From contig SVGC01000006.1 of the NCBI GenBank assembly GCA_015056495.1, positions 62,001 to 126,000 of the forward strand: a DNA stretch of 64,000 nucleotides, read 5' to 3'. Under the pieces are notes generated by a model that was not told the origin of the DNA, searched no databases, and saw only the letters and a list, made by a program, of their open reading frames with translations. Both the position numbers and the translations under genes were made by a program. Positions 37,441 through 46,442 of the stretch are shown here, in pieces (position 1 is the first letter of the stretch; each line of letters begins with the position of its first letter). Source of the stretch: Butyrivibrio sp. Its GTDB lineage: Bacteria > Bacillota > Clostridia > Lachnospirales > Lachnospiraceae.

Positions 37441-38304
37441 TCAAGGTTTGTTGATAATATTGTTAATGAGCTGAATATCAAATTTCGGGAAATCACCTTC
37501 TGTGCAGGAAATTTCCTGAAGCATTTGGATCATCTTTTGACCGGCAAATCTTGCCTCACTCATTTTTTCTGAATGATAGAGAATATCCAGTTTGTTGGCT
37601 ATATCCAGCATAGTCTTTTCGAATGCAATGATCTTTTCAGAAGTAATGTAATCATCTTCAAAGACTTCAAGAGCGCCTGCAAAATCATTTAGCAGACCAC
37701 CTGCTGTTACTTTAAGACCTACAAGATATTCATCTTTTTTCAGAAGAGGCTCGATTCTGTCCTGAACCTGGAAACACATAGTCATTCCGGCATATCTCTT
37801 TAGCATTTTGCCAAAATCATTAAGACTAAAGTCTTCTCCATCAATTGACAGTCTGACTTTGCCCAATGAATCAAGCCTGATATCCACATTGCCACGAGGA
37901 TTTAATGAATAATCGATACCCTTTTTTGTGAGAGTATCATCATATAATCCCATACTTACATCTCTGTCGATGGTTTTGTAGGATATACCTGATATTATCT
38001 TGTACTTGAAACGTTTGATGACATCAGAAGTATTGTCATCAATGTCTGACATGAACTCAAATATGTAGCTGCCATCAATTTCTTTGGCTGTCCAAAAAAC
38101 GCCATCTTCCATGACGCGATGTGACAGTTCAAATTGTCTGACAGTTCCATCTGGTTCATATACATAGATTGAATCTGGATGTTGAAAATCGTCCTTTCGT
38201 CCATGCATCTCCAACATCAACTTGTTGTTACAGTTGAGGCATACATATCCGTGACCTGTGATATGAGTAATTGCCTCATGCTTCAAACAGCATTCACATA
38301 ACAT
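37441..38304 (-). CDS. Unknown protein with N-terminal zinc ribbon
   Basis: This 287-residue protein opens with a probable zinc ribbon (Cys3, Cys6, Cys22, Cys25, as MLCECC and YVCLNC). The rest has two parts: a beta-rich region at about 40-190 and a helical C-terminal part. I do not recognise the family. The N-terminal ribbon resembles those of proteins that bind nucleic acid or act as adaptors. AGAGGGGGA lies upstream of the ATG. It has no evident operon partner; the region upstream is the 450-base gap that holds the small peptide gene. Confidence 0.65.
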   Translation of the reverse strand: MLCECCLKHEAITHITGHGYVCLNCNNKLMLEMHGRKDDFQHPDSIYVYEPDGTVRQFELSHRVMEDGVFWTAKEIDGSYIFEFMSDIDDNTSDVIKRFKYKIISGISYKTIDRDVSMGLYDDTLTKKGIDYSLNPRGNVDIRLDSLGKVRLSIDGEDFSLNDFGKMLKRYAGMTMCFQVQDRIEPLLKKDEYLVGLKVTAGGLLNDFAGALEVFEDDYITSEKIIAFEKTMLDIANKLDILYHSEKMSEARFAGQKMIQMLQEISCTEGDFPKFDIQLINNIINKP

Positions 38305-38489
38305 AAGCAGTTCCCCCTCTAAAATACCACATATGTTTGTTGATGTACCTTTTATGATACATCAATTATAACAGATATATCGGTAATAAACAGTAAAAAT
38401 ATTAGGGTTTTTGTACAATTTTCTGATTTTTTTAAATTTATCAAATTTTTTATTCCTATACAGAAATATGTAAATGTTTTTACGTACAC

Positions 38490-38531
38490 CACTAAATATA
38501 GTGAACTCTTGATTTGTATTATTCATAATAC
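38490..38531 (+). promoter_or_regulatory. Two palindromes upstream of the small peptide gene
   Basis: CACTA/TAGTG (38490-38503) and GTATTATTCATAATAC (38516-38531) lie in tandem just before the ribosome site of the 30-residue peptide. They could be operator sites or RNA hairpins. The rest of the gap (38305-38489) is AT-rich and I see nothing further in it. Confidence 0.4.
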
Positions 38532-38552
38532 TTTCAAAGGAGAGTAGAATTA

Positions 38553-38645
38553 GTGAGGCAATTTTTTGAATTTATTAATCAATATATCGTTTTTATATAT
38601 ATTTTCACGGCCAATTTTATAGCATTTATCGGTTTCTTTTTTTAG
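38553..38645 (+). CDS. Small hydrophobic peptide (30 residues)
   Basis: A GTG-started frame of 30 codons ending in TAG encodes a peptide that begins MRQFFEFINQY and continues as an unbroken hydrophobic stretch rich in Phe and Ile, ending GFFF. AAAGGAGAG lies ten bases before the GTG, a strong ribosome site. The peptide would form one membrane helix. It might be a small membrane regulator, a type I toxin-like peptide or a leader for the XRE-like gene 117 bases downstream. The AT-rich context raises the chance of a spurious frame, but the ribosome site argues for translation. Confidence 0.5.
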   Translation: MRQFFEFINQYIVFIYIFTANFIAFIGFFF

Positions 38646-38722
38646 AGTCATATTATATACTATTGAGGTAAATGTTAACGGTTTATATAGGATTCAGATT
38701 TAACAGGTTTGTGGGGGAGCCA

Positions 38723-38733
38723 ATAGGTCCTAT
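38723..38733. promoter_or_regulatory. Possible operator before the XRE-like gene
   Basis: ATAGGTCCTAT is an 11-base palindrome 29 bases before the start codon, with TATAGGA further upstream also able to pair with its right half. Autoregulation by the XRE-like protein is a guess from position. Confidence 0.3.
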
Positions 38734-38761
38734 ATGCTATTTTTATAATAGGTAGGGAGAA

Positions 38762-39262
38762 ATGGGAAAGAAGTCAGTTAAAGAAAACAAAAATGTTTAT
38801 CAGATCAGCCGTGAGAATTGTAACTTAACCAGGGATAAGGCTGCAGAAGAGATGGTCTTTGTTTCCGCTGATCGTATTGAAAAAATAGAGAATGAGCGTA
38901 CAGCAGCACATCCGGAAGATATCATGGCTATGGCAAAATGCTATAAGGATCCTGGTCTGTGCAATTATTATTGCTCTCACGAATGCCCAATAGGACAGGA
39001 GTATGTACCTGAACTTAAATCAAAAGACATCACACAGATTACTCTTGAGATCCTTTCTGGACTCAATACAATGGAGCAGGAGAAGAACAGACTCATCGAT
39101 ATAACAGCTGACAGCAATATTGATGAGACAGAGATAGAGGATTTTGTTAAGATCAGACAGAAGCTTGAGCAGATTTCATTATCTGTAGATTCACTTCGTC
39201 TCTGGATCGATACACAGATTGCTTCTGGTAAGCTTGATTCTTCTGTATTAGATAAGAACTAA
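38762..39262 (+). CDS. XRE-like regulator with Cys cluster
   Basis: The 166-residue protein has an N-terminal Cro/C1-type helix-turn-helix (about 13-60, ISRENCNLTRDKAAEEMVFVSADRIEKIENE). A Cys-rich segment (about 67-80, DPGLCNYYCSHECPIGQ) may bind metal or an Fe-S cluster, and a helical C-terminal part follows. Proteins of this plan are common in Lachnospiraceae; a redox or metal-responsive role is possible but untested here. GTAGGGAGAA precedes the ATG, and a terminator follows, so it is transcribed alone or with the small peptide upstream. Confidence 0.75.
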   Translation: MGKKSVKENKNVYQISRENCNLTRDKAAEEMVFVSADRIEKIENERTAAHPEDIMAMAKCYKDPGLCNYYCSHECPIGQEYVPELKSKDITQITLEILSGLNTMEQEKNRLIDITADSNIDETEIEDFVKIRQKLEQISLSVDSLRLWIDTQIASGKLDSSVLDKN

Positions 39263-39271
39263 ATGATTTAA

Positions 39272-39310
39272 AAAGAGCTGTAACAATTGAGTCACAGCTC
39301 TTTTTCTTTT
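39272..39310 (+). terminator. Terminator after the XRE-like gene
   Basis: AAAGAGCTGT and ACAGCTCTTT form a 10-bp stem followed by TTTCTTTT. Confidence 0.85.
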
Positions 39311-39311
39311 C

Positions 39312-40571
39312 TCAGCGCCTTCGCTTCAAGGTAAAAATGTTCATGATCAGAGTGAAAACTGAAAACAGTATCAGCAGCACGGTAATGGAAAGTGTTGTAA
39401 ACATAGCAGTACCATTTTTTTCCAACTTATCGTATAGAGGTAAAAAAGTCTTCACCAGTGGATCCTCATATGCTTCAGTGCCTGTAGAATGGTCTATTCC
39501 CAGAGAACGGGCATATTCCTCTAGTGTGATTTCTTCTTCACCATAGTGAAATGTGTCAAAGATCAGAGTATTACTTGGTGTCCTTGCATCAAATATGTTG
39601 TAGGCTCTTACCATAAGGTTTGGTTTTTGACCGCTTGGAACAGTTAAGGTAATAGTAAAACTCTCATCATTAGTACTGTTTAGCACATCGCTTCCGGGCC
39701 AGGTACCTAGCTCTGACCAGTTAAGACCTGCATCAAGACTATAGTCATAATATAGAAGAGGAGCGTCTGAATCACCGCCGCTTACGGTAATTGTAATATC
39801 TCCATTGTCGTAGTCTGCATCCACAAGCTCGATACTACAGTATTCCGGTGCAGTATAAGAGTTGCGGGCATAGGAGACTATAGTGTCAGCTGTGATATTA
39901 GCCAGGTTATTTTGTGCATAGCCTGAATAGTCTACGCCAAGTTCTGTGCTTTTTAGTCCCAGATACTTGGCAACTGAGGTGGCATCTGCCCTGCCAAAGG
40001 CAATGAGCTGATCTTTGGTCTCACAATAGACGCTGTCCCTTGATTCATCAACATGACAGTGTTCAATGATGCAGGCGGGAATATCAAGTGTGGTGGACTG
40101 CCTGATTATGCCATAGTAGTCCTGACCGTTATCACCGATCTTACTTTTGACTCCGCGGAGTGATAGACCCATGTCTGCCATTGTCTCCATCTGTACTGCA
40201 CCGAATTGGTAGCCATATGAATGAAATGGTGCAAAGGCCGGTATCCAGACCTCTGATCCGTACAGATTGTGGTGCACAGAAGCATTGTAGTGGATACTGA
40301 AGAGAAAATCAGCCTCTTTTTCCGCAGCAAACTCAGCTCGCTCCAGTAGTGACATTTCAACATCATCTGTTCTGGTCATGTAGACAGTTACATTGTCATA
40401 TTTAGAGAGCTCTTCATACATAGCAGTAGCTGTAGTCAGAGTCATTTCTTTTTCAAGATGTCCATTTTGAATTGTGCCGTAATTCTCTCCGCCGTGTCCC
40501 GGATCGATCACTATTACAGTCTCTTCCCCAAGATCCTGTATTCTGTTCCCGTCAAAACTTAGTTGTGTCAT
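39312..40571 (-). CDS. N-acetylmuramoyl-L-alanine amidase (Amidase_3), tail-anchored
   Basis: The 419-residue protein has an Amidase_3 domain at about 18-215, with VIVIDPGHGGENYGTI (zinc His), a later Glu in LEKEMTL, SIHYNAS with the second zinc His, and CIIEHCHVDES with the catalytic Glu. A beta-rich region (about 235-345, with YSLDAGLNWSELG) follows, then a membrane helix at about 392-414 ending LKRRR. No N-terminal signal peptide is present, and the upstream frame closes without another start. That is odd for a wall hydrolase. GGGAGAAGT precedes the ATG. It lies 44 bases after the beta-helix gene and should share its transcript. Confidence 0.82.
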   Translation of the reverse strand: MTQLSFDGNRIQDLGEETVIVIDPGHGGENYGTIQNGHLEKEMTLTTATAMYEELSKYDNVTVYMTRTDDVEMSLLERAEFAAEKEADFLFSIHYNASVHHNLYGSEVWIPAFAPFHSYGYQFGAVQMETMADMGLSLRGVKSKIGDNGQDYYGIIRQSTTLDIPACIIEHCHVDESRDSVYCETKDQLIAFGRADATSVAKYLGLKSTELGVDYSGYAQNNLANITADTIVSYARNSYTAPEYCSIELVDADYDNGDITITVSGGDSDAPLLYYDYSLDAGLNWSELGTWPGSDVLNSTNDESFTITLTVPSGQKPNLMVRAYNIFDARTPSNTLIFDTFHYGEEEITLEEYARSLGIDHSTGTEAYEDPLVKTFLPLYDKLEKNGTAMFTTLSITVLLILFSVFTLIMNIFTLKRRR

Positions 40572-40615
40572 ACTTCTCCCGGTTATATATTGTTTACAGA
40601 TTTATTGAAAGCAGT

Positions 40616-43354
40616 TCAGGATGTAACGACTTCCGTCACGATATCCATAGGCCCTGTGCCTATTCTGTATATTACATCTTCAAGAGATATAAATTTCTTG
40701 TTCTGGATAAACTTAAGGTACTTTGGTGTAAGACGCATGGTGATACCCAGAGGTTCGATCTTGTTGTTGACCTTATCACGTATGGTCTCGCAGGCATCAT
40801 CAGGATCATGATCCATGCTCCTCGAGAGGATGCATAATAGCGTGCCTACAGTTTGGGTAAGGCCGATCATATTGATATCAACTGATGCATCTGTTGACTG
40901 CATTGAAGATATCTCATAATTATTTATTGATCGGTATATGCCGTATTCGCAGTCTATCTCTACAAGGCGCTGGTTCTTCATATCCAGAAGCCATGCCATA
41001 TTTCCCCTGACAAACATATCTGAGACTATGAAAAGAGATCCTTCAAATGGGAAGCTGACATTTTTGCAATTGGTGATAGTCAGATCAGCCTGAACCTTGT
41101 GGATAAAGGTTTCATCTTCAATGTCCTTGAGATTGGATCCATCCTCATCCACAGATTCCTCATTGGAGGTGATGTCCTGGGTTTTTTCATAGGACTCATC
41201 AACAGTACTGTTATCGTTGTCTTCTTTTGCGCCACTTTCATCTGCGCCTTTTTCACCTAATATGATCACCTTGTCAGCTGTTACCTTGGCGGTTTCAATG
41301 CGCTTACGTTCAGCCTCTTCAATAGCTTTGCCATCATATGGAGGGAAGGCTACAGTTACTCTGTCAGAGATGCCTTCTTCAAAAGGTCCGCAGAGAGGAT
41401 GAATACCACGATTTCTTCCAAAGTAGTCTTCATGGAATTCAACTGGGGTACCATCAGGATTTTCAAAAAACTGTTCCGGCTCAAATGCCATGCCCAGTAT
41501 ATTTGATGATACAGGACAAGTCAGGTTCCTTGGCAGGTATTCGTAGAGATTGGTCTTAAGTGTATATCTGCCGTCTTTTTCCAATAGCTCAACCACAATC
41601 TTGTGCTTGTCATCAACGTATCCATACTGCTCAACATTGCAAGGCAGGGCACCATTAAAGTAAGCATTGCCGCCAGTATAAACAGGCAGATGATCATAGT
41701 AGGCATCATTGCTGCCGGTATTTTTCTTGGTATTTGGACCAAGTCCTGCAAAATAAATGTCGGCTGTAGGATAGTTGTCGTAAGGCTTGGTGCCGCAGAT
41801 CATATTATTTTTGTTCAGAGTATCAGCATTGTTGGAGATGATGTACTCCATAAGATCTCTGCGCACATTTTTCTGTATAAAGATGTTGTTGTAAAATCTT
41901 GCATCACCGTGAAGGATAGTCATAAAACCGGCTATCTTAGTGCTGTGAGGAACATGGTAAGGAGTATAGCGGTCTGTAGCAAATTTGCGGCCGCCATTGT
42001 CGGTTCCGCTTCCAACATAGGTAAATGAACCCATTATCAAATTGTGAACAAGAGCAATACCCTGAGTACTGAGCCTGCAGGCAATATCTGATAACAGAAG
42101 GTTATGATCTATGAGTGTAGGACCATGGGATACTTCTACAAATATATCCTCTCCAAGGGCAAGTCCGCTGTTGATCTGAGTGTTTTTAGGCGGCACATTG
42201 TCATGAAAGAGATTCTGGGTGACTCTGGTGCCCTGAGCCTGCCAGTCAAGCCACAGACCTCTGGTACAATGATCGATATGGTTACGTCTTATGATCACGT
42301 CGATGGCTGCATGGAGCTTGATTCCGCCAATCTCTGCACCTGCAAGGTTTTGCATATTATTGATGTGATGGATGTGATTGTCCTCGATGATGGAGAAAAC
42401 AGCACCCATGTGGCCTACTATACCTGTCTGGCCGCAATCGTGGATGTCACAGCGCCTGATGATATGAGAGCCTATAGTCTCCTTGCTCCAGCCATCATTG
42501 ACTGCCTGGCATACAGCGTCTCTTTCTGTCTGTGTACCGTCTTTTCTCCAAAAAGTAGTCCATTTATTGTCGTTTCCGGCCTGATAGTATTTACCAAGCG
42601 AGATTCCGCTACATTTAGAATCATAGATCTCGCATTCCTCAATGATCCAGCCCTTGGACCAGTGAGGACCTATCATTCCTTCCTGATAAGCTGTTGGAGG
42701 CGCCCATCTTGTGGCAGCCTGCCTTATCTGGAAGCCTGAAACAGTAATGTAATTTATTCCTGTTTTGCTAGGATAAAAACAGTTTGGTCTGACTGTTATC
42801 TCGATGCTTTCTTCCTCAGGCTTACTCTCCTGGAAATTGGCATAGATGACTGTAAAGCCTTCCTCCTGCTGGACATACCAGGTATGGAGAGTATAGTCAG
42901 GATACCAGGAGGACATCTTTTTGACCGGATGTCTGCATTCTTCAAGGGACATGACTTCATACATGGCTTTGCCGTTTAAAAATACTTCTCCAAGATGAGC
43001 CTTAAAATCTCTGGAAAACCAGTCACCGGCTATGAGCTCATTGAATGGATTAAAGGATCCAAAGTAGCTGTTTGGAATCCTCAGGCGATAAACATTTTCT
43101 TCAAAAAGTTCCCATCCCTGTACTTCTTCGGCGCCTGTAATGATTGCACCATTTGGAGCTGAACTGATATATTCGATTCGGGCTTCTTCTGTGCCACCAT
43201 GAGCAGGATCAACTGACTCGCGATAAATACCTGGTCCGACTAATATCCTGTCACCAGGCATTGCGATTTTTGCAGCCTCGGATATGGTTTTGAATGGATG
43301 AATTCGACTACCGTCACCACTTCTGACAACGTTACAAGAAACATAGATCTGCAT
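40616..43354 (-). CDS. Right-handed beta-helix protein, probable GH141-like glycoside hydrolase
   Basis: The 912-residue protein has the start typical of beta-helix carbohydrate enzymes (GDGSRIHPFKTISEAAKIAM, PGDRILVGPGIYRESV) and many helix coils with Asn/His turns (IIRRCDIHDCGQTGIVG, IIEDNHIHHINN, VIIRRNHIDHC). The overall plan, with GAEEVQGWE and GEVFLNGKAMYEV, resembles GH141, a family with known alpha-L-fucosidase and xylanase members. A Glu/Asp-rich linker (about 710-755) leads to a 155-residue C-terminal domain I do not recognise. No signal peptide is seen, so it should be cytoplasmic. The family name is by pattern memory. Confidence 0.75.
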   Translation of the reverse strand: MQIYVSCNVVRSGDGSRIHPFKTISEAAKIAMPGDRILVGPGIYRESVDPAHGGTEEARIEYISSAPNGAIITGAEEVQGWELFEENVYRLRIPNSYFGSFNPFNELIAGDWFSRDFKAHLGEVFLNGKAMYEVMSLEECRHPVKKMSSWYPDYTLHTWYVQQEEGFTVIYANFQESKPEEESIEITVRPNCFYPSKTGINYITVSGFQIRQAATRWAPPTAYQEGMIGPHWSKGWIIEECEIYDSKCSGISLGKYYQAGNDNKWTTFWRKDGTQTERDAVCQAVNDGWSKETIGSHIIRRCDIHDCGQTGIVGHMGAVFSIIEDNHIHHINNMQNLAGAEIGGIKLHAAIDVIIRRNHIDHCTRGLWLDWQAQGTRVTQNLFHDNVPPKNTQINSGLALGEDIFVEVSHGPTLIDHNLLLSDIACRLSTQGIALVHNLIMGSFTYVGSGTDNGGRKFATDRYTPYHVPHSTKIAGFMTILHGDARFYNNIFIQKNVRRDLMEYIISNNADTLNKNNMICGTKPYDNYPTADIYFAGLGPNTKKNTGSNDAYYDHLPVYTGGNAYFNGALPCNVEQYGYVDDKHKIVVELLEKDGRYTLKTNLYEYLPRNLTCPVSSNILGMAFEPEQFFENPDGTPVEFHEDYFGRNRGIHPLCGPFEEGISDRVTVAFPPYDGKAIEEAERKRIETAKVTADKVIILGEKGADESGAKEDNDNSTVDESYEKTQDITSNEESVDEDGSNLKDIEDETFIHKVQADLTITNCKNVSFPFEGSLFIVSDMFVRGNMAWLLDMKNQRLVEIDCEYGIYRSINNYEISSMQSTDASVDINMIGLTQTVGTLLCILSRSMDHDPDDACETIRDKVNNKIEPLGITMRLTPKYLKFIQNKKFISLEDVIYRIGTGPMDIVTEVVTS

Positions 43355-43610
43355 ATTACCCCTCCTAATGCGTCCACCTTGTTACTGTTAACTCGCTGAC
43401 AGCTCGTTTGAGTAACTCAGCCATCACTATTTTTAATAAAATAAATAGTCATTATATTAATTCTACCATGTTCTTTGAAAAAATGATAAAATTTACTTAG
43501 ATTGTGGAAAATTAGATTTTGCGTATTTCTTTTCTAAAAGATGCTTGGCAGGCATCGTATTGGAGCACAATTGAAACTGTTTTATTGTTATGAAGATAAG
43601 GAGATTTAGT

Positions 43611-44744
43611 ATGGCGGAGAAATATTTTGGCGAAAACACTCCAAAGCTAGGGTTTGGACTTATGAGACTTCCCAGGGTTGCAGGAAAAGAAAATGAAATA
43701 GACATAGAGCAGACCAGCAAGATGGTAGATATGTTCATAGAAGCTGGGCTCACATATTTTGATACAGCTTTTGTTTATGAAGGTTCTGAAGAGGCTACAA
43801 GAAAGGCTCTTGTTGAGAGATATCCAAGAGACGCCTATACACTGGCTACCAAGCTTAATGCCGGATATTCAGGATGCAGAAACGCTGAAGATGCCAAGAA
43901 GGAACTGGAAATAAGTCTTGAGAGAACTGGTGCAGGATATTTTGACTATTATCTGCTCCATGCTCTTGGAAAAGGCAATATAGATAAATACGACAGCTAT
44001 GGTATTTGGGATTTTGTAAAAGAGATGAAGGAAAAAGGTCTCATCAAGCATTGGGGATTTTCTTTCCATGATACTCCTGAGTTCCTTGACGAGCTGCTTA
44101 CAAAACATCCTGATGCAGAGTTTGTACAGCTTCAGATCAACTATGCTGACTGGGACAATCCATCAGTTCAGTCCAGAGCCTGCTATGAAGTAGCAAGAAA
44201 ACATGGCAAGTCAATCGTTGTTATGGAGCCTGTTAAGGGTGGAGCATTGGCTAATCCTCATCAGGCAGTTCAGGATGTCTTTAAAAAGGCTAACCCTGAG
44301 ATGTCTGTAGCATCATGGGCTATCAGATTTGTTGCTTCTCTTGATGGCATACTTACTGTTTTATCAGGTATGTCCAATGTTCAGCAGATGGCAGACAACC
44401 TTTCTTATATGGCTGACTTTAAAAAGTTAACACCAGAAGAAGAGGAAGTTATCAAGAAGGCACAGGAGACTCTTAAAAATATTGATTCAATTCCATGTAC
44501 AGCCTGCCACTATTGTACAAAGGGCTGTCCAATGCAGATCAATATCCCTGCTATTTTTGCTGCCAGAAATAAACAGCTTATATTTAATCTTACAGCTCAG
44601 GGACAGGGCGATTATGATCGTGCAATAAACGGCAGAGGCAAGGCTTCAGATTGTATCGCCTGCGGACAGTGCGAAGCAGCCTGCCCACAGCACATCAATA
44701 TAATAGAAAGGTTACAGGAGTGTGCTTCTAATTTTGAACACTGA
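43611..44744 (+). CDS. Aldo/keto reductase with C-terminal 4Fe-4S domain
   Basis: The 377-residue protein has an aldo/keto reductase barrel: KLGFGLMRLPRV, YFDTAFVYEGSEEATRKAL (catalytic Asp and Tyr), LLHALGKGN, and KHWGFSFHDTPEFLDELL. Two 4Fe-4S motifs follow: CTACHYCTKGCP near 297-308 and CIACGQCEAACP near 350-361. This fusion is a common clostridial AKR subfamily; the clusters may pass electrons or be structural. AAGGAGATTT before the ATG at 43611 decides the start. Its distance of about 35 bases to larE suggests a shared transcript, which would fit hydroxy-acid or sugar metabolism, but that is inference. Confidence 0.9.
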   Translation: MAEKYFGENTPKLGFGLMRLPRVAGKENEIDIEQTSKMVDMFIEAGLTYFDTAFVYEGSEEATRKALVERYPRDAYTLATKLNAGYSGCRNAEDAKKELEISLERTGAGYFDYYLLHALGKGNIDKYDSYGIWDFVKEMKEKGLIKHWGFSFHDTPEFLDELLTKHPDAEFVQLQINYADWDNPSVQSRACYEVARKHGKSIVVMEPVKGGALANPHQAVQDVFKKANPEMSVASWAIRFVASLDGILTVLSGMSNVQQMADNLSYMADFKKLTPEEEEVIKKAQETLKNIDSIPCTACHYCTKGCPMQINIPAIFAARNKQLIFNLTAQGQGDYDRAINGRGKASDCIACGQCEAACPQHINIIERLQECASNFEH

Positions 44745-44778
44745 TCTTTTATAGTTGTATTGAATATATTTGGAGCAC

Positions 44779-45588
44779 ATGAGTTTTATGGATAAATTAG
44801 AAGAATTAAAAGAGTATTTAAAAGGAATTGGAAGCATAGCCATTGCATTTTCCTCAGGAGTTGATTCCACATTTCTTCTGAAAGTGGCACACGACACACT
44901 TGGGGATAAGTGTATCGCTATTACCGGTCAGTCTCCTTCTTTTCCTGAAAGGGAGAAGCAGGAGGCAGCAGCCTTTTGTCAAAAGGAAGGAATAAAGCAG
45001 ATAGCATTTGATGCCAACGAGATACAGGATGAGAATTATGCTCAGAATCCTAAAAACAGATGCTACTACTGCAAACACATTCTTTTTAGTAAGATGCTTG
45101 AGATCGCAAGGCAAAATGGCATTGAACATGTTGCCGAAGGCTCTAATATGGATGATCTTGGAGATTACAGACCGGGACTTCAGGCCATCAGCGAGCTCAA
45201 GGTCTTAAGCCCTTTAAGAGAGGTGGGACTTACCAAGGCCGAGATCAGAGAGTATTCAAGAGAGCTGGGACTTCCAACCTGGGAAAAGCAGTCTTTTGCC
45301 TGCCTTGCATCCCGATTTGTATATGGTGAGCGTATTACAGCTGACAAGCTTAAGATGGTGGAAAAGGCTGAGGAGCAATTGTCACAGCTTGGGCTAAAGC
45401 AGTACAGAGTAAGGATCCACGGCAATCTGGCAAGAATCGAGGTTGCACCATCAGATATAGCGTTACTTGTTCAGGAGGATATAAGGAACGGAATAGTCAA
45501 TTCTTTTAAAGACTATGGATTTAGCTATGTTACCCTTGACCTTCAGGGCTATAGAATGGGCAGCATGAATGAAGTAATAAATAAATGA
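44779..45588 (+). CDS. larE: ATP-dependent sacrificial sulfur transferase LarE
   Basis: The 269-residue protein is a PP-loop ATPase (IAFSSGVDSTFLLKVA) of the LarE family, which sulfurises the pyridinium precursor of the nickel-pincer nucleotide cofactor. NRCYYCKHILF, SNMDDLGDYRPGL and CLASRFVYGERIT, which contains a conserved Cys, fit the family. The start is uncertain: GGAG is three bases before ATG 44779 and twelve before ATG 44788. It is the first of larE-larB-larC. No larA homologue is in the window, so the client enzyme lies elsewhere. Confidence 0.92.
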   Translation: MSFMDKLEELKEYLKGIGSIAIAFSSGVDSTFLLKVAHDTLGDKCIAITGQSPSFPEREKQEAAAFCQKEGIKQIAFDANEIQDENYAQNPKNRCYYCKHILFSKMLEIARQNGIEHVAEGSNMDDLGDYRPGLQAISELKVLSPLREVGLTKAEIREYSRELGLPTWEKQSFACLASRFVYGERITADKLKMVEKAEEQLSQLGLKQYRVRIHGNLARIEVAPSDIALLVQEDIRNGIVNSFKDYGFSYVTLDLQGYRMGSMNEVINK

Positions 45589-45642
45589 TTAATGTGACTG
45601 ACATATGAGCTTTTGGCTATGGTCATATTTGGAGCAGAGATA

Positions 45643-46431
45643 ATGGAAAACGATGTAAGAGCTATGCTTGAAAAGCTTAGCAGAGGCGAAGTATCCGTTG
45701 AGGAAGCTTTGCTGGAGATAAAAAAAGAACCCTTTGAGGATATCGGTTTTGCCAAGATAGACACTCACAGACAAGTGAGAAAAGGCGTATCTGAGGTGAT
45801 CTATGGAGCAGGTAAGACTGCAGATCAGATAACGGGAATTGTCAGAGCTATGAATGACAGGGGACAGAAGAGGATCCTGATCACAAGACTGGATATTGAA
45901 AAGGCCAATCTGGTCAAAAGAGGTCTGTGCGGAAGTGTGGGCTTTGGAGAGGACAGCAAGGATGCAATCCAGCTGGATTATCATGAAGACGGCAGGATAG
46001 GTATCATTGGAGGTCTTCCTGAGCCAAACGGTCTTGGCAAGATCGTGGTGGCTACAGGAGGCACAAGCGATATACCGGTTGCTGAGGAGGCGGCTCTTAC
46101 AGCTGAGTTTATGGGAAATGATGTCCAGAGGCTATATGATGTGGGAGTTGCAGGACTTCATCGCATGCTTTCACATCTTGATGATATCATGGAAGCCAAG
46201 GTCATCATTGCTATTGCCGGTATGGAAGGTGCTCTCGCCAGTGTGATTGGCGGACTTGCTGATTGCCCTGTTATTGCAGTACCTACATCTGTTGGTTATG
46301 GAGCTAATTTTGGCGGATTGTCAGCTCTTTTATCTATGTTGAATTCCTGCGCAAGCGGAGTATCTGTTGTAAATATTGACAATGGCTTTGGAGCAGCATA
46401 TCAGGCCAGTATGATCAATCACATAAAGTAG
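45643..46431 (+). CDS. larB: Nickel-pincer cofactor biosynthesis protein LarB
   Basis: The 262-residue protein carboxylates and hydrolyses nicotinic acid adenine dinucleotide at the first step of nickel-pincer cofactor synthesis. It shows the PurE-like core with VVATGGTSDIPVAEEAA and VGVAGLHRMLSHL, and IAGMEGALASVIGGL and PTSVGYGANFGGLSAL, which are typical of LarB. The ATG at 45643 has TTTGGAGC seven bases upstream and is preferred to an earlier in-frame start at 45613. Confidence 0.93.
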   Translation: MENDVRAMLEKLSRGEVSVEEALLEIKKEPFEDIGFAKIDTHRQVRKGVSEVIYGAGKTADQITGIVRAMNDRGQKRILITRLDIEKANLVKRGLCGSVGFGEDSKDAIQLDYHEDGRIGIIGGLPEPNGLGKIVVATGGTSDIPVAEEAALTAEFMGNDVQRLYDVGVAGLHRMLSHLDDIMEAKVIIAIAGMEGALASVIGGLADCPVIAVPTSVGYGANFGGLSALLSMLNSCASGVSVVNIDNGFGAAYQASMINHIK

Positions 46432-46442
46432 TTATGTTTTTG

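Noticed and set aside
42104-42739. 211-codon plus-strand frame inside the beta-helix gene
   Set aside because: It is the antisense shadow of a well-supported coding frame.
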